NCBI RefSeq assembly: GCF_900110275.1
Contig: NZ_FODC01000005.1
Location: forward strand, 124,001-188,000
Direction: 5' to 3'
From: Duganella sp. CF517
GTDB lineage: Bacteria > Pseudomonadota > Gammaproteobacteria > Burkholderiales > Burkholderiaceae_D
Length of the DNA stretch: 64,000 bases
Below, piece by piece: positions 54,058 to 62,526 of the stretch (positions are counted from its first letter, which is position 1; the number at the start of each line of letters is the position of its first letter). The notes beneath the pieces were generated by a model. That model had not been told where the DNA came from and searched no databases. It saw only the letters and a list, made by a program, of their open reading frames with translations. The position numbers and the translations under genes were made by a program.

Positions 54058-55251
54058 TTAGTGCGCCGCGACTTTGGACGGTGCCGCGGCGTGCGCCTTG
54101 GCCTCGTTATCCTGCTTCAGCGACACTTCGGCGATCGCCGACATGCCCGGCACCAGGCGGCCGTTCAGGGCCTTGATGTCCTCCGGCTTGAACACGATCT
54201 TGACCGGCACGCGCTGGACGATCTTGGTGAAGTTACCGGTCGCGTTATCGGCCGGCAGCAGCGCGAACTGCGCGCCCGACGCCGGCGCGAAGCTCTCGAC
54301 GGTGCCGATCAATTCCTTGCCCGGCATCGCATCGATGCTCACTTTGACTTCCTGGCCCTTTTGCAGCTCGGCCAACTGGGTTTCCTTGAAGTTCGCGGTC
54401 AGCCAAACGTTGTCCTGCACGATGGCGGTGATCTGCTGGCCCGGTTGCAGGCGCTGGCCCACTTCGATGGTGCGCTTGCCGATACGGCCGCCGACCGGCG
54501 CCAGGATCTGGTTATAGGCCAGCTGCTGCTGCGCGTCCTTGAGCTGCACGCGCAGCACGTCGACCTGCGCCTTGAGCACGTCGCGCGCCGACCGGGCGGC
54601 CGCGATCTGCGCCTTGGCGGCCGAGGCGCTGTCCTTGCGTGCATTGAGGTCGGCGATGGCGCTGGCGCGGCCGGCGACGGCGGTGTCCAGTTCCGATTTC
54701 GAGACGGCCTTCATCTGGCTGTTATACAGCTGGCCGAAACGCTCGGCGTCCTGGTTCGCGCGCACCAACTGGGCCTGCGACTGCGCCACCTGCGCGGCCG
54801 AGGCGCTGGCCTGGGCCTGGGTCTGGGCGATCTGCGCCTCGGACTGCACCACCTGCTGCTCGGCCGACGCGATCTGCGCCTGGATCTGCTCCACTTTCAC
54901 GCGCTGGTCGAACGGATCGAGTTCGGCGATGACATCGCCCTCGCGCACGATCTGGTTGTCGTCGATCAGCACCTTGGTGACCACGCCGGAAATGCGCGAC
55001 GACACCGGGGTGACGTGGCCGGCGACGTAGGCGTTTTCCGTCTCGACGAAATAATGGCTGCGGTACCACATGCGTCCACCGGCGGCCAGGGCGGCGATGG
55101 CGATCAGGCCGGCGATGACCAGCACTTTGCGATTCGGCTTGGCCGGACCGGCGGGCGCCGTGGCCGTCGCGGCTGGCGCGCCGGGAGCACCCGCGGCCTG
55201 TGCCGGTGGCACGGCGCTGAGTATCTTTTGTTGTTCTTGTGGATTCGACAT
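54058..55251 (-). CDS. emrA: HlyD-family periplasmic adaptor, EmrA-like
   Basis: A 397-residue membrane-fusion protein. One N-terminal membrane helix (about 43-62, VLVIAGLIAIAALAAGG) follows an Ala/Pro-rich cytosolic leader; then the lipoyl-like domain, a long Ala/Gln-rich coiled coil (about 115-225, repeated AQIAQTQAQ-type segments) and the barrel domain (GQRLQPGQQITAIVQ). Start at 55251 follows GGAGCAACAC. First gene of emrA-emrB-nodT, divergent from tetR. Confidence 0.92.
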   Translation of the reverse strand: MSNPQEQQKILSAVPPAQAAGAPGAPAATATAPAGPAKPNRKVLVIAGLIAIAALAAGGRMWYRSHYFVETENAYVAGHVTPVSSRISGVVTKVLIDDNQIVREGDVIAELDPFDQRVKVEQIQAQIASAEQQVVQSEAQIAQTQAQASASAAQVAQSQAQLVRANQDAERFGQLYNSQMKAVSKSELDTAVAGRASAIADLNARKDSASAAKAQIAAARSARDVLKAQVDVLRVQLKDAQQQLAYNQILAPVGGRIGKRTIEVGQRLQPGQQITAIVQDNVWLTANFKETQLAELQKGQEVKVSIDAMPGKELIGTVESFAPASGAQFALLPADNATGNFTKIVQRVPVKIVFKPEDIKALNGRLVPGMSAIAEVSLKQDNEAKAHAAAPSKVAAH

Positions 55252-55315
55252 GTGTTGCTCCGCATAAATGAAATGGAATAAGGTCATTATTCGCCTGTTC
55301 AATTCCAAAGTCAAG

Positions 55316-55339
55316 AAATGAAACGATTGCATTTCATTT
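55316..55339. promoter_or_regulatory. TetR operator candidate in the tetR/emrA gap
   Basis: AAATGAAA (55316-55323) and TTTCATTT (55332-55339) are exact 8-base arms around an 8-base centre. A related ATGAAAT half lies at about 55267, near the emrA start. Confidence 0.55.
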
Positions 55340-55381
55340 TTATTTGGACTAGCATGACCGCATTCGTTATCATTAGGCGCC

Positions 55382-56104
55382 ATGAAAATTCCCGACCTAC
55401 ACACCAGCGCGATTTCCGCGCCTGGGGAGCTCGACTGCCCCGACGAGGCCGTCGCCGATCCGTGCTCGCCCTGCTTCGGCAAGGCTGCGGGACGCCCGCG
55501 CGCGGCCGACAAGGAAGCACGCCATCGGGCGCTGCTGCATACGGCAAAGAACTTGTTCCTGGAAAAGGGCTATAGCAAGGTCAGTCTTGAAATGATCGCC
55601 CGCGAAGCCCATGTGGCGGTACGGACGATCTACGTCAAGTTCGGCGGCAAGGCCGGGTTGTTGAGCGCCATCATCAGCGAGGGCCGCGCGCATTTCTTTG
55701 CCGATATGGCCAGCATGGAAACGGACCCGCGTCCGCTGGAGGAAATCCTCGGCGACTTCTCGCTGCGGTTCCTGGAACTGGTGTCGCTGCCGTCGTTCAT
55801 CAGCCTGCACCGCATGGTGGTGGCCGAGGCGCTCAGCACGCCGGAGCTGGCGGACACTTTCTATCAGGCCGGACCGCGGCAATCGCGCGAGCAATTGAAG
55901 CGCCTGTTCGTGCGGCCGGAGATCCGCGCCCGGCTGCGGCCGGAACTGGGGCTGGAAATGGTGGCGGTTCACCTGACCAATTGCCTGCTGGGCGACCACA
56001 TGACGCGCCTGCTGTACCCCAGCCACTCGTCGCCGACCACCGATGAGTTGCGCCAGCGCGCGACCGATGGCCTCGATCTGTTCTTGCGCAGCGTGCTACG
56101 TTAG
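55382..56104 (+). CDS. TetR-family repressor of the emrAB-nodT unit
   Basis: A 240-residue TetR-type regulator. A 40-residue N-terminal extension with two cysteine-containing pairs (DPCSPCFGK) precedes the HTH (VSLEMIAREAHVAVRTIYVKFGGKAGLL, about 70-100). A C-terminal ligand domain follows, with LVSLPSFISLHRMVVAEA typical of the AcrR-like C-terminal group. Divergent from emrA, 130 bases away. It is likely to repress the efflux operon; the Cys-rich extension is unusual. Confidence 0.88.
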   Translation: MKIPDLHTSAISAPGELDCPDEAVADPCSPCFGKAAGRPRAADKEARHRALLHTAKNLFLEKGYSKVSLEMIAREAHVAVRTIYVKFGGKAGLLSAIISEGRAHFFADMASMETDPRPLEEILGDFSLRFLELVSLPSFISLHRMVVAEALSTPELADTFYQAGPRQSREQLKRLFVRPEIRARLRPELGLEMVAVHLTNCLLGDHMTRLLYPSHSSPTTDELRQRATDGLDLFLRSVLR

Positions 56105-56158
56105 AAGCTGTGCAACTTTGCGGTTTGTTCTATACTTGTTTTTTAAATTGGAGCACAC

Positions 56159-56341
56159 ATGAGCAAAATGAATCGACTGGACTGGAGCAAACAAGTAACG
56201 CTCATGAATGAGCGCATCAAGAACTTCCAGGCCAATCCCGGGCAGGAACAGCTGGACGCCGTGGTCCAGGAATTGAAGGCGTATGCCGAAGCCGCGCGCA
56301 CGGGCGGCATCGAAATCCCGACCCGTTTCACGGTCAATTAA
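56159..56341 (+). CDS. Small conserved hypothetical protein, 60 residues
   Basis: A 60-residue acidic/basic-balanced helix-rich protein (MSKMNRLDWSKQVTLMNERI, then a QEQLDAVVQELKAYAEAARTG helix). Preceded by GGAGCACAC, a credible ribosome-binding site, so it is likely translated. Not recognised. It lies between tetR and the convergent DsbA-like gene. Confidence 0.6.
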   Translation: MSKMNRLDWSKQVTLMNERIKNFQANPGQEQLDAVVQELKAYAEAARTGGIEIPTRFTVN

Positions 56342-56416
56342 GCAAACCGCAAAAACACGCAGGGCGGATCAGCGGGAACCGCGTAATCCGCCATGCCGGC
56401 GCCGTCGGCGGCCAGC

Positions 56417-57076
56417 TTACTTGCGCGACATCGCCACCAGCGCGTCCAGCACCTGCAAGGTGGCCTGGTTCAACTGCTGGCGCGGGATCTGGCCGGGATT
56501 GCTGCTATCGACCATGGTCGGATTGGTCAGGTAGCGGCCATTGACGATCAAGGTCGGCGTGCTGTTGACCTCGTATGTGGCGGCCACGCGGCCCGCGTTC
56601 TTCAAGCGGGTGATGATCGCAAACGAGTTATACACCGCCAAGAACTTCTGCTTGTCGATGCCGTTCTTGACGGCCCAATTGATGTTGTCCTCGTCGCTCT
56701 TCAGGCGCTGGCGCTCGACGTGCCAGGTGCTCAGCACTTTGGCGTGCATCGACTCTTCCAGCTTCATCGCCTCCAAGGTCAGGAACAAATGCGCCTCCGG
56801 ATCGTTGGCGCCCGTCAGCGGCAAGTGGATGCGGCGGAACACGATGTTATCCCCCTGCTTCTTCACCCAATCCAGCATGGCCGGCTCCAGCGCGTAGCAC
56901 GCCGGACAGTGGTACATGAAGAACTCGATGACCTCGACTTTTTTGCCTTCGGCCTGCACCGGCTGGGGCGCCTTCAAGGTGGTGTACTCGGCGCCGTTCT
57001 TCGGCGCGGTTGGCGAGGCAAAGGCGGCGCCGGCCATCAAGGCGGCGGCGGCGAAAACGAATTTCAAGCGAAACAT
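56417..57076 (-). CDS. dsbA: DsbA-like thiol:disulfide oxidoreductase
   Basis: A 219-residue thioredoxin-fold protein with signal peptide (MFRLKFVFAAAALMAGAAFA) and active site CPAC (57-60) in FFMYHCPACYALEP. The residue pair differs from the CPHC of E. coli DsbA. The cis-Pro region is VNSTPTLIVNG. It would catalyse disulfide formation in the periplasm. Start at 57076 follows AAAGGATGACC; an ATG two codons earlier overlaps this site. Confidence 0.85.
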   Translation of the reverse strand: MFRLKFVFAAAALMAGAAFASPTAPKNGAEYTTLKAPQPVQAEGKKVEVIEFFMYHCPACYALEPAMLDWVKKQGDNIVFRRIHLPLTGANDPEAHLFLTLEAMKLEESMHAKVLSTWHVERQRLKSDEDNINWAVKNGIDKQKFLAVYNSFAIITRLKNAGRVAATYEVNSTPTLIVNGRYLTNPTMVDSSNPGQIPRQQLNQATLQVLDALVAMSRK

Positions 57077-57207
57077 GGTCATCCTTTAAAAAAATCGGCA
57101 ATGGGAATATACCAGCTTCCCGCGCCGCGCGGCGACCGTGGCCGCCCAAAACCGCCGTCGGCTACAATTGCTAACAACTGATACCGATCGCGCCACCCGG
57201 AACCCCG

Positions 57208-58527
57208 ATGAAAATGACACCGTTCGCCCTCGCCGCACTGGCCTTGTCGCTGGCCTTGCCGCTGGCCGTTTGCGGCCACGCCCACGCCGCCGCGCTCTCC
57301 CCCACCGAGCAGAAAATCGTCGACGCGGTCAAAGCGCACGCGCCGCAAGGACTGCAACTGCTGGAGCGCTCGGTCAACATCAACAGCGGCACGATGAACC
57401 ACGACGGCGTGCGCGAGGTGGGCAAGCTGTTTCGCGAACAGTTCGACCAGCTGGGCTTCGCCACGCGCTGGATCGACATGCCGCCGGCTGTGCGGCGCGC
57501 CGGCCACCTGGTGGCCACGCGCGAGGGCAAGCGTGGCAAGCGCCTGCTGCTGATCGGCCATCTCGACACGGTATTTGAAAAAGACAGCCCGGTGCAGCTG
57601 TGGAAGCGCGAAGGAGACCGCGTGCGCGGCCAGGGCGTCAACGACATGAAGGGTGGCGACGTCGTGATCATCGAAGCGCTGCGGGCGCTGCACAAGGCCG
57701 GGGCGCTGGACGACACCACCATCACCGTCATGTTCACCGGCGACGAGGAAGACGCAGGCGAACCGATCGACATCTCGCGCGCGGACATGGTGGCCGCCGC
57801 CAAACGCAGCCATATCGCGCTCGCCTTCGAGGGCACGGTGCGCGACAAGGACGGCAAGGACACCGGCACCATAGGCCGCCGCGCGTCGTCGTCGTGGGAG
57901 CTGGAAGTCAAGGGCAGGCAAGGCCACACCAGCGGCATCTTCAGCGAGAAAGCCGGCTATGGCGCGGTGTACGAGGCCGCGCGCATCCTCGACGGCTTCC
58001 GCCAGCAGGTGATCGAACCGGATCTGACCTTCAGTCCGGGCCTGATTTTGGGCGGCACCGATGTCGACGTCGATGCCGTCGGCGACAAAGGCCAGGCCTC
58101 CGGCAAGACCAACGTCATCTCCCGCGTCGCCACGGTCAGGGGCGATCTGCGCTATCTGAGCTACGAACAGCGCGACCGCGCGCGCGCGCGGATGCGCGCC
58201 ATCGTCGACCAGAACCTGCCGGGCACCAGCGCCAGCATCGTCTTCCACGACGCCTACCCGCCGATGGCGCCGACCGCCGGCAACATCGCGGTTTTGAAGG
58301 CGTACTCGCAGGCCAGCAAGGACGCCGGCCTGGGGGAGATCCCCGCCCTGCCGCCGGGCCAGCGCGGCGCCGGCGACATCCAGTTCATCGCGCCGCTGAT
58401 CGACAGCCTCGATGGCTTGGGCGTGAGCGGCAACGGCGCGCACTCGCCAGACGAGGACCTGGAGATCGCCTCGGTCGAACGTGCCACGATACGCACGGCG
58501 CTCCTGCTCTACCGGCTAACGCGCTGA
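57208..58527 (+). CDS. M20-family exported metallopeptidase
   Basis: A 439-residue protein with signal peptide (MKMTPFALAALALS to AHAAA). Metal site segments are LLLIGHLDTVFEKDSP, RGQGVNDMKGGDVVIIEALRAL, and FTGDEEDAGEP with the Glu pair; GRQGHTSGIF is in the dimerisation/lid region. The pattern resembles carboxypeptidase G2/ArgE-DapE relatives. Substrate unknown. Divergent from the DsbA-like gene. Confidence 0.88.
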   Translation: MKMTPFALAALALSLALPLAVCGHAHAAALSPTEQKIVDAVKAHAPQGLQLLERSVNINSGTMNHDGVREVGKLFREQFDQLGFATRWIDMPPAVRRAGHLVATREGKRGKRLLLIGHLDTVFEKDSPVQLWKREGDRVRGQGVNDMKGGDVVIIEALRALHKAGALDDTTITVMFTGDEEDAGEPIDISRADMVAAAKRSHIALAFEGTVRDKDGKDTGTIGRRASSSWELEVKGRQGHTSGIFSEKAGYGAVYEAARILDGFRQQVIEPDLTFSPGLILGGTDVDVDAVGDKGQASGKTNVISRVATVRGDLRYLSYEQRDRARARMRAIVDQNLPGTSASIVFHDAYPPMAPTAGNIAVLKAYSQASKDAGLGEIPALPPGQRGAGDIQFIAPLIDSLDGLGVSGNGAHSPDEDLEIASVERATIRTALLLYRLTR

Positions 58528-58557
58528 CCTCTCATTTAAAACCCATCAGAGTGACTC

Positions 58558-59469
58558 TCATGGATGCCCCGGCCGCGCCTCCAGCCCCGCGATATCCTTC
58601 ATCAGCGCGATCAACCGCTTCGCCCCCAGCCCCAGCGGCCGGTCATTAAGCCACACCACATCCACCCACAACCGCAGCTGATTACTCATGCTGGCGAAAT
58701 CGATGCCGAGCAGCTCACCATCCGCCACCAGCGGCGCCACCAGCCGGCGCGGCAGGAAAGCCCACCCCAGCCCCGCCTGCACCATGCCCAACGTGGCGAG
58801 GTGGCTATCGGTGCGCCACAGCTTGCGCGACACCAGCACCCGCATATCCTCCTCGTGCGCCTCGCGGCTGACGATGGCGATCTGCCGCATGTCAACCAGG
58901 TCCTCCAGCCGAAAGTGGCCATTGCGCTCGCGCGCCAGCGGATGGCGCGGCGAAATCACCGCCACCAGCACCTCGCTGCCCAACTCCTGGAAGCTCTCGT
59001 GTTCATCGACCTGCGGGCGCTCATAGAGCAGCGCAAGTTGCGCCGTCCCGTCGTGCAGCATGCGCCGGGCGTCGGCCTGCGGCGCCGACAGCACCTCCAC
59101 TTCCAGCGACGGGAATTCGTCCGCCAGCCGCGCCAGCGGATCGCTCCACGCGGCCGATAACAGCTCCGGCGCGATGACCAGTGTCAGACGCCGCTCCATG
59201 CCCTGGTGCAGCGACAGCGCGTGCGCCTGCAAGCGGCGCAGCTGTCCAGCCAACTGCCGCGCCTCCGGCTCCAGCGCGCGCGCCATCGGGGTGGGCAGCG
59301 CCTGGCGCGAGCCGCGCTCGAACAGCTCCAGCCCCAACTCCGCCTCGAGATGGCCGACGGCCATGCTGACGGCCGACGGCACCCGTCCAAGCGCGCGCGC
59401 GGCGGCGGAGAAGGAACCGTGATCGATGACGGCAAGGAAAAGTTGAACGTTGTCGCTGGAAAAGGCCAT
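58558..59469 (-). CDS. LysR-family regulator of the PACE gene (probable)
   Basis: A 303-residue LTTR starting MAFSSDNVQLFLAVIDHGSF. HTH about 18-45 (SFSAAARALGRVPSAVSMAVGHLE), followed by LGLELFERGSRQALPT; effector domain after about 90. Divergent from the PACE transporter gene. AceR, the regulator of Acinetobacter AceI, is also a LysR protein, so regulation of the pump is a fair inference. Confidence 0.88.
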   Translation of the reverse strand: MAFSSDNVQLFLAVIDHGSFSAAARALGRVPSAVSMAVGHLEAELGLELFERGSRQALPTPMARALEPEARQLAGQLRRLQAHALSLHQGMERRLTLVIAPELLSAAWSDPLARLADEFPSLEVEVLSAPQADARRMLHDGTAQLALLYERPQVDEHESFQELGSEVLVAVISPRHPLARERNGHFRLEDLVDMRQIAIVSREAHEEDMRVLVSRKLWRTDSHLATLGMVQAGLGWAFLPRRLVAPLVADGELLGIDFASMSNQLRLWVDVVWLNDRPLGLGAKRLIALMKDIAGLEARPGHP

Positions 59470-59481
59470 CGGGCTATACTG

Positions 59482-59547
59482 TCAGAAAAACTGATACCTG
59501 TCGACTTTTTCAATCAAAAATACTCAACTATGATGTCATCCATAGTT
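59482..59547. promoter_or_regulatory. Two inverted repeats in the LysR/PACE gap
   Basis: TCAG-AAAAA-CTGA (59482-59494) and AACTATG (59526-59532) with CATAGTT (59541-59547). The first fits a LysR-type T-N11-A operator; the second is near the PACE ribosome-binding site. Confidence 0.4.
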
Positions 59548-59564
59548 TTTTGAGAGGAAATATC

Positions 59565-59993
59565 ATGCAGGGTTTAAAAAGAAAAATCGTCTATGTCTCG
59601 TTGTTCGAGCTGTTTGCCGTCGCGCTCACCAGCAGCTTTTTGATGCTGCTGGCCGGACATGACGCGGCCCATTCGGGGGTGGCGGCGATCGCCTCGTCCA
59701 CCATCGCGGTGGTCTGGAATTTTATTTACAACTACCTGTTCGAGGCCTGGGAATCGCGCCAGGCCACGCGCGGCCGCAGCGTCGCACGACGCGCCGCGCA
59801 CGCCATCGGTTTCGAGGGCGGCCTGGTGGCGGTACTGGTGCCGTTGTTCGCCTGGTGGCTCGACATCTCGCTGTGGGAAGCGCTGGTGCTGGACCTTGGC
59901 CTGGTGGTGTTCTTCATGATCTACACTTTCCTGTTCAGCCTGGTCTTCGACCGTGTGTTCGGCCTGCCCGCGTCGGCGCAAGCCGTTGGCTGA
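59565..59993 (+). CDS. aceI: PACE-family proton-coupled efflux transporter
   Basis: A 142-residue four-helix membrane protein of the proteobacterial antimicrobial compound efflux family, made of two bacterial transmembrane pair domains. Glu15 (FELFAV), the essential residue of Acinetobacter AceI, is in place, and conserved WNFIYNYLFEAWESR and LDLGLVVFFMIYTFLFSLVFDRVFG segments follow. Substrates of relatives include chlorhexidine and polyamine-like biocides. Start at 59565 follows GAGGAAATATC. Confidence 0.9.
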   Translation: MQGLKRKIVYVSLFELFAVALTSSFLMLLAGHDAAHSGVAAIASSTIAVVWNFIYNYLFEAWESRQATRGRSVARRAAHAIGFEGGLVAVLVPLFAWWLDISLWEALVLDLGLVVFFMIYTFLFSLVFDRVFGLPASAQAVG

Positions 59994-60099
59994 CCGGAAA
60001 ATATACTACCATCACTATTCTTTGCGAAAGTGCAAGTTCGGCCGATCACTCCGGGCTCATCATGAATAGACACACACCACTATTCATTCCGGAGGAACC

Positions 60100-60342
60100 A
60101 TGAACGATCTAATCGACGTACTGTTGTTAAGTCTCGCCAATCTGATCATCCTGACGATACTCTTGATAAGAACCGACGCGCAACTGCAGAAGATCAGAAG
60201 TATCGAGTCGTTTTTGGCCAAGATGTTCGGCAAGGCCTCCGGCAAACCAGACGAAGGCGTTCGCGCTGCTACTGCGGAAGTAGCGCCGTCAAAAACGTCG
60301 CAGCCAGCACGCCAAGGCCAACCATCAAAGCGTAGGCGATAA
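60100..60342 (+). CDS. Small membrane-anchored protein, unknown
   Basis: An 80-residue protein with one N-terminal membrane helix (about 4-24, LIDVLLLSLANLIILTILLI) and a polar Ala/Lys/Ser tail ending SKRRR. Ribosome-binding site CCGGAGGAACC is strong. Its final 74 bases overlap the end of the convergent membrane gene below, so one of the two may be a chance frame. No family recognised. Confidence 0.5.
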   Translation: MNDLIDVLLLSLANLIILTILLIRTDAQLQKIRSIESFLAKMFGKASGKPDEGVRAATAEVAPSKTSQPARQGQPSKRRR

Positions 60343-60658
60343 GGGCCATCACCGCCCCGCCCTTGCCGCCCACTGGCGCGCCGGCCGCAGTGCGCGCACG
60401 CGACGACAGAAACCAGGCGCCCAGGCCGACCTGGATCACCAGCCCGACCGCCACCAGCACCGTCAGCGGCACCGCGTTACCCGATAGGCGGTTAAGCAGC
60501 GTGCCCAACCCCAGCACCGTCAATAAAATCAAACTGAAGATACAGGCGTCGCGCCAGCTCAGGCGCGCGCGCTTGTACAAGAAAGCGGCCAGCTTGTTGA
60601 TGCTCGTGTAAAGCGCGACCGAGACCAGCAGCGGGACGATGGAGGGAAACGAAGACAT
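60269..60658 (-). CDS. Four-helix membrane protein, unknown
   Basis: A 129-residue hydrophobic protein with about four helices (MSSFPSIVPLLVSVALY, then DACIFSLILLTVLGLGTLL, PLTVLVAVGLVIQVGLGAWF and MALIAYALMVGLGVLAATF). A short Gly-rich loop (AAGAPVGGKGG) precedes the last helix. Antiparallel to the small anchor protein for 74 bases at its 3' end. Lies downstream of lpdA past a terminator. No family recognised. Confidence 0.65.
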   Translation of the reverse strand: MSSFPSIVPLLVSVALYTSINKLAAFLYKRARLSWRDACIFSLILLTVLGLGTLLNRLSGNAVPLTVLVAVGLVIQVGLGAWFLSSRARTAAGAPVGGKGGAVMALIAYALMVGLGVLAATFLTALLPQ

Positions 60659-60673
60659 GTGGAACCTGACAAT

Positions 60674-60700
60674 AAAAAAACCGGGAACGAGTCCCGGTTT
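60674..60700 (-). terminator. Terminator of the pyruvate dehydrogenase operon
   Basis: AAACCGGGA and TCCCGGTTT form a stem with a 5-base loop; on the minus strand it follows lpdA and ends in seven T residues. Confidence 0.85.
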
Positions 60701-60717
60701 CGTGATGATGCGATAAC

Positions 60718-62517
60718 TTAGCGCTTGCGCGGCGGCGGCAGGTCGGTGCAGACGCCTTCGTACACTTCGGCGGCCATGCCGATCGACTCGCCCAGGGTCG
60801 GGTGGGGATGGATCGTCTTGCCGATGTCGGTGCCGTCGCAACCCATCTCGATCGCCAGGGCGATCTCGCCGATCATGTCGCCGGCGTGCGTGCCGACGAT
60901 GGTGCCGCCGATGATGCGGTGCGTTTCAGCGTCGAACAGCAGCTTGGTGAAGCCCTCTGCGCGGCCGTTGGCCACGGCGCGGCCGCTTGCGGCCCAAGGG
61001 AAGTGGCCCTTCTCGACCTTGATGCCCTTGGCTTTCGCTTCGTCCTCGGTGATGCCGGCCCATGCCACTTCCGGATCGGTGTAGGCCACCGATGGAATCA
61101 CCTTCACGTCGAAGTGCGACTTCTGGCCGGCGGCGGCTTCCGCCGCAACGTGGCCTTCGTGCACCGCCTTGTGCGCCAGCATAGGCTGGCCCACCAGGTC
61201 GCCGATGGCGAAGATGTTCGGCACGTTGGTGCGCATCTGGCTGTCGACCGGGATGAAGCCACGGTCGGTGACGGCCACGCCGGCCTTGTCGGCGGCGATC
61301 TTCTTGCCGTTCGGGCTGCGGCCGACGGCGACCAGCACCAGATCGTAGACCTGCGGCGCCGGCGCGGTGGCGCCGGCTTCGGCGGCTTCGAACGTGACTT
61401 TGATCCCTTCCGGCAGCGCTTCAACGCCGACGGTCTTGGTCTTGGTCATGATGTTATCGAAGCGCTTCTCGTTGAACTTCTGCCAGACCTTGACCGCGTC
61501 GCGGTCGGCGCCCTGCATTAAGCCGTCCATCATTTCGACGACGTCGATGCGCGCGCCGAAGGTCGAGTACACGGTGGCCATTTCCAGGCCGATGATGCCG
61601 CCGCCGATGACCAGCATGCGTTTCGGGATCTGGCGCAGCTCCAGCGCGCCGGTCGAATCGACGATGCGTGGATCTTCCGGCACGAACGGCAGCTTCACAA
61701 CCGCCGAACCGGCGGCGATGATGGCCTGCTTGAACTGCACGACCTTCTTGCTGCCGTCGCCGGCGGTCACTTCGATGTGGTTCGCGCTCAGGAACTGGCC
61801 GACGCCTGTGACGATTTGCGTCTTGCGGGCCTTGGCCATGCCGGCCAGACCGCCGGTCATGTTCTTGATGACGCCTTCCTTGTACTTGCGCACCTGGTCG
61901 ATGTCGATGGTCGGCTTGGCGAAGGTAACGCCGGTGTTGGACATGTGCGACGTCTCGTCGATCACCGACGCCACGTGCAGCAGCGCCTTCGACGGGATGC
62001 AACCGACGTTCAGGCACACGCCGCCCAGCGTTTCGTAACGCTCGACGATGACCGTGTTCAGGCCCAGATCGGCGGCGCGGAACGCGGCGGAGTAACCGCC
62101 GGGACCGCCACCGAGGACCATCATGTCGCAGTCGATGTCGACCTGGCCGGAATAGCTGCTACCGGCCGGCGCGGCGATCGGCGCCGCGGCTGCCGGAGCG
62201 GCGGCTGGAGCAGGTGCAGGTGCAGGTGCAGCGGCGGCAGGCGCCGGCGCGGCCGCGGCTGGAGCCGCGGCGGCGGCACCTGCCGCCTCCTCGACCACCA
62301 GCAGCAACACGCCTTCCTTGACCTTGTCGCCAACCTTGACTTTGACTTCCTTCACCACACCTGCGTGCGACGAAGGGACTTCCATGCTCGCTTTGTCCGA
62401 TTCGACGGTCACCAGCGACTGATCGACCTTGATCGTGTCGCCAACCTTGACCATCACCTCGATCACTTCAACTTCTGCGAAGTCGCCGATGTTCGGCACT
62501 TTCACTTCTGTGGTCAT
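60718..62517 (-). CDS. lpdA: Dihydrolipoyl dehydrogenase with N-terminal lipoyl domain
   Basis: A 599-residue E3 component of the pyruvate dehydrogenase complex. Residues 1-80 are a lipoyl domain with lipoylated Lys42 (ESDKASMEV), then an Ala/Pro linker (about 82-118), then the flavoprotein: FAD loop GGGPGGYSAAFRAADLG, redox disulfide GGVCLNVGCIPSK, NAD domain IGGGIIGLEMATV and the C-terminal HPHPTLGES. The lipoyl fusion is known in betaproteobacteria. Lies 9 bases after aceF. Confidence 0.97.
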   Translation of the reverse strand: MTTEVKVPNIGDFAEVEVIEVMVKVGDTIKVDQSLVTVESDKASMEVPSSHAGVVKEVKVKVGDKVKEGVLLLVVEEAAGAAAAAPAAAAPAPAAAAPAPAPAPAAAPAAAAPIAAPAGSSYSGQVDIDCDMMVLGGGPGGYSAAFRAADLGLNTVIVERYETLGGVCLNVGCIPSKALLHVASVIDETSHMSNTGVTFAKPTIDIDQVRKYKEGVIKNMTGGLAGMAKARKTQIVTGVGQFLSANHIEVTAGDGSKKVVQFKQAIIAAGSAVVKLPFVPEDPRIVDSTGALELRQIPKRMLVIGGGIIGLEMATVYSTFGARIDVVEMMDGLMQGADRDAVKVWQKFNEKRFDNIMTKTKTVGVEALPEGIKVTFEAAEAGATAPAPQVYDLVLVAVGRSPNGKKIAADKAGVAVTDRGFIPVDSQMRTNVPNIFAIGDLVGQPMLAHKAVHEGHVAAEAAAGQKSHFDVKVIPSVAYTDPEVAWAGITEDEAKAKGIKVEKGHFPWAASGRAVANGRAEGFTKLLFDAETHRIIGGTIVGTHAGDMIGEIALAIEMGCDGTDIGKTIHPHPTLGESIGMAAEVYEGVCTDLPPPRKR

Positions 62518-62526
62518 AGTCGCTCC

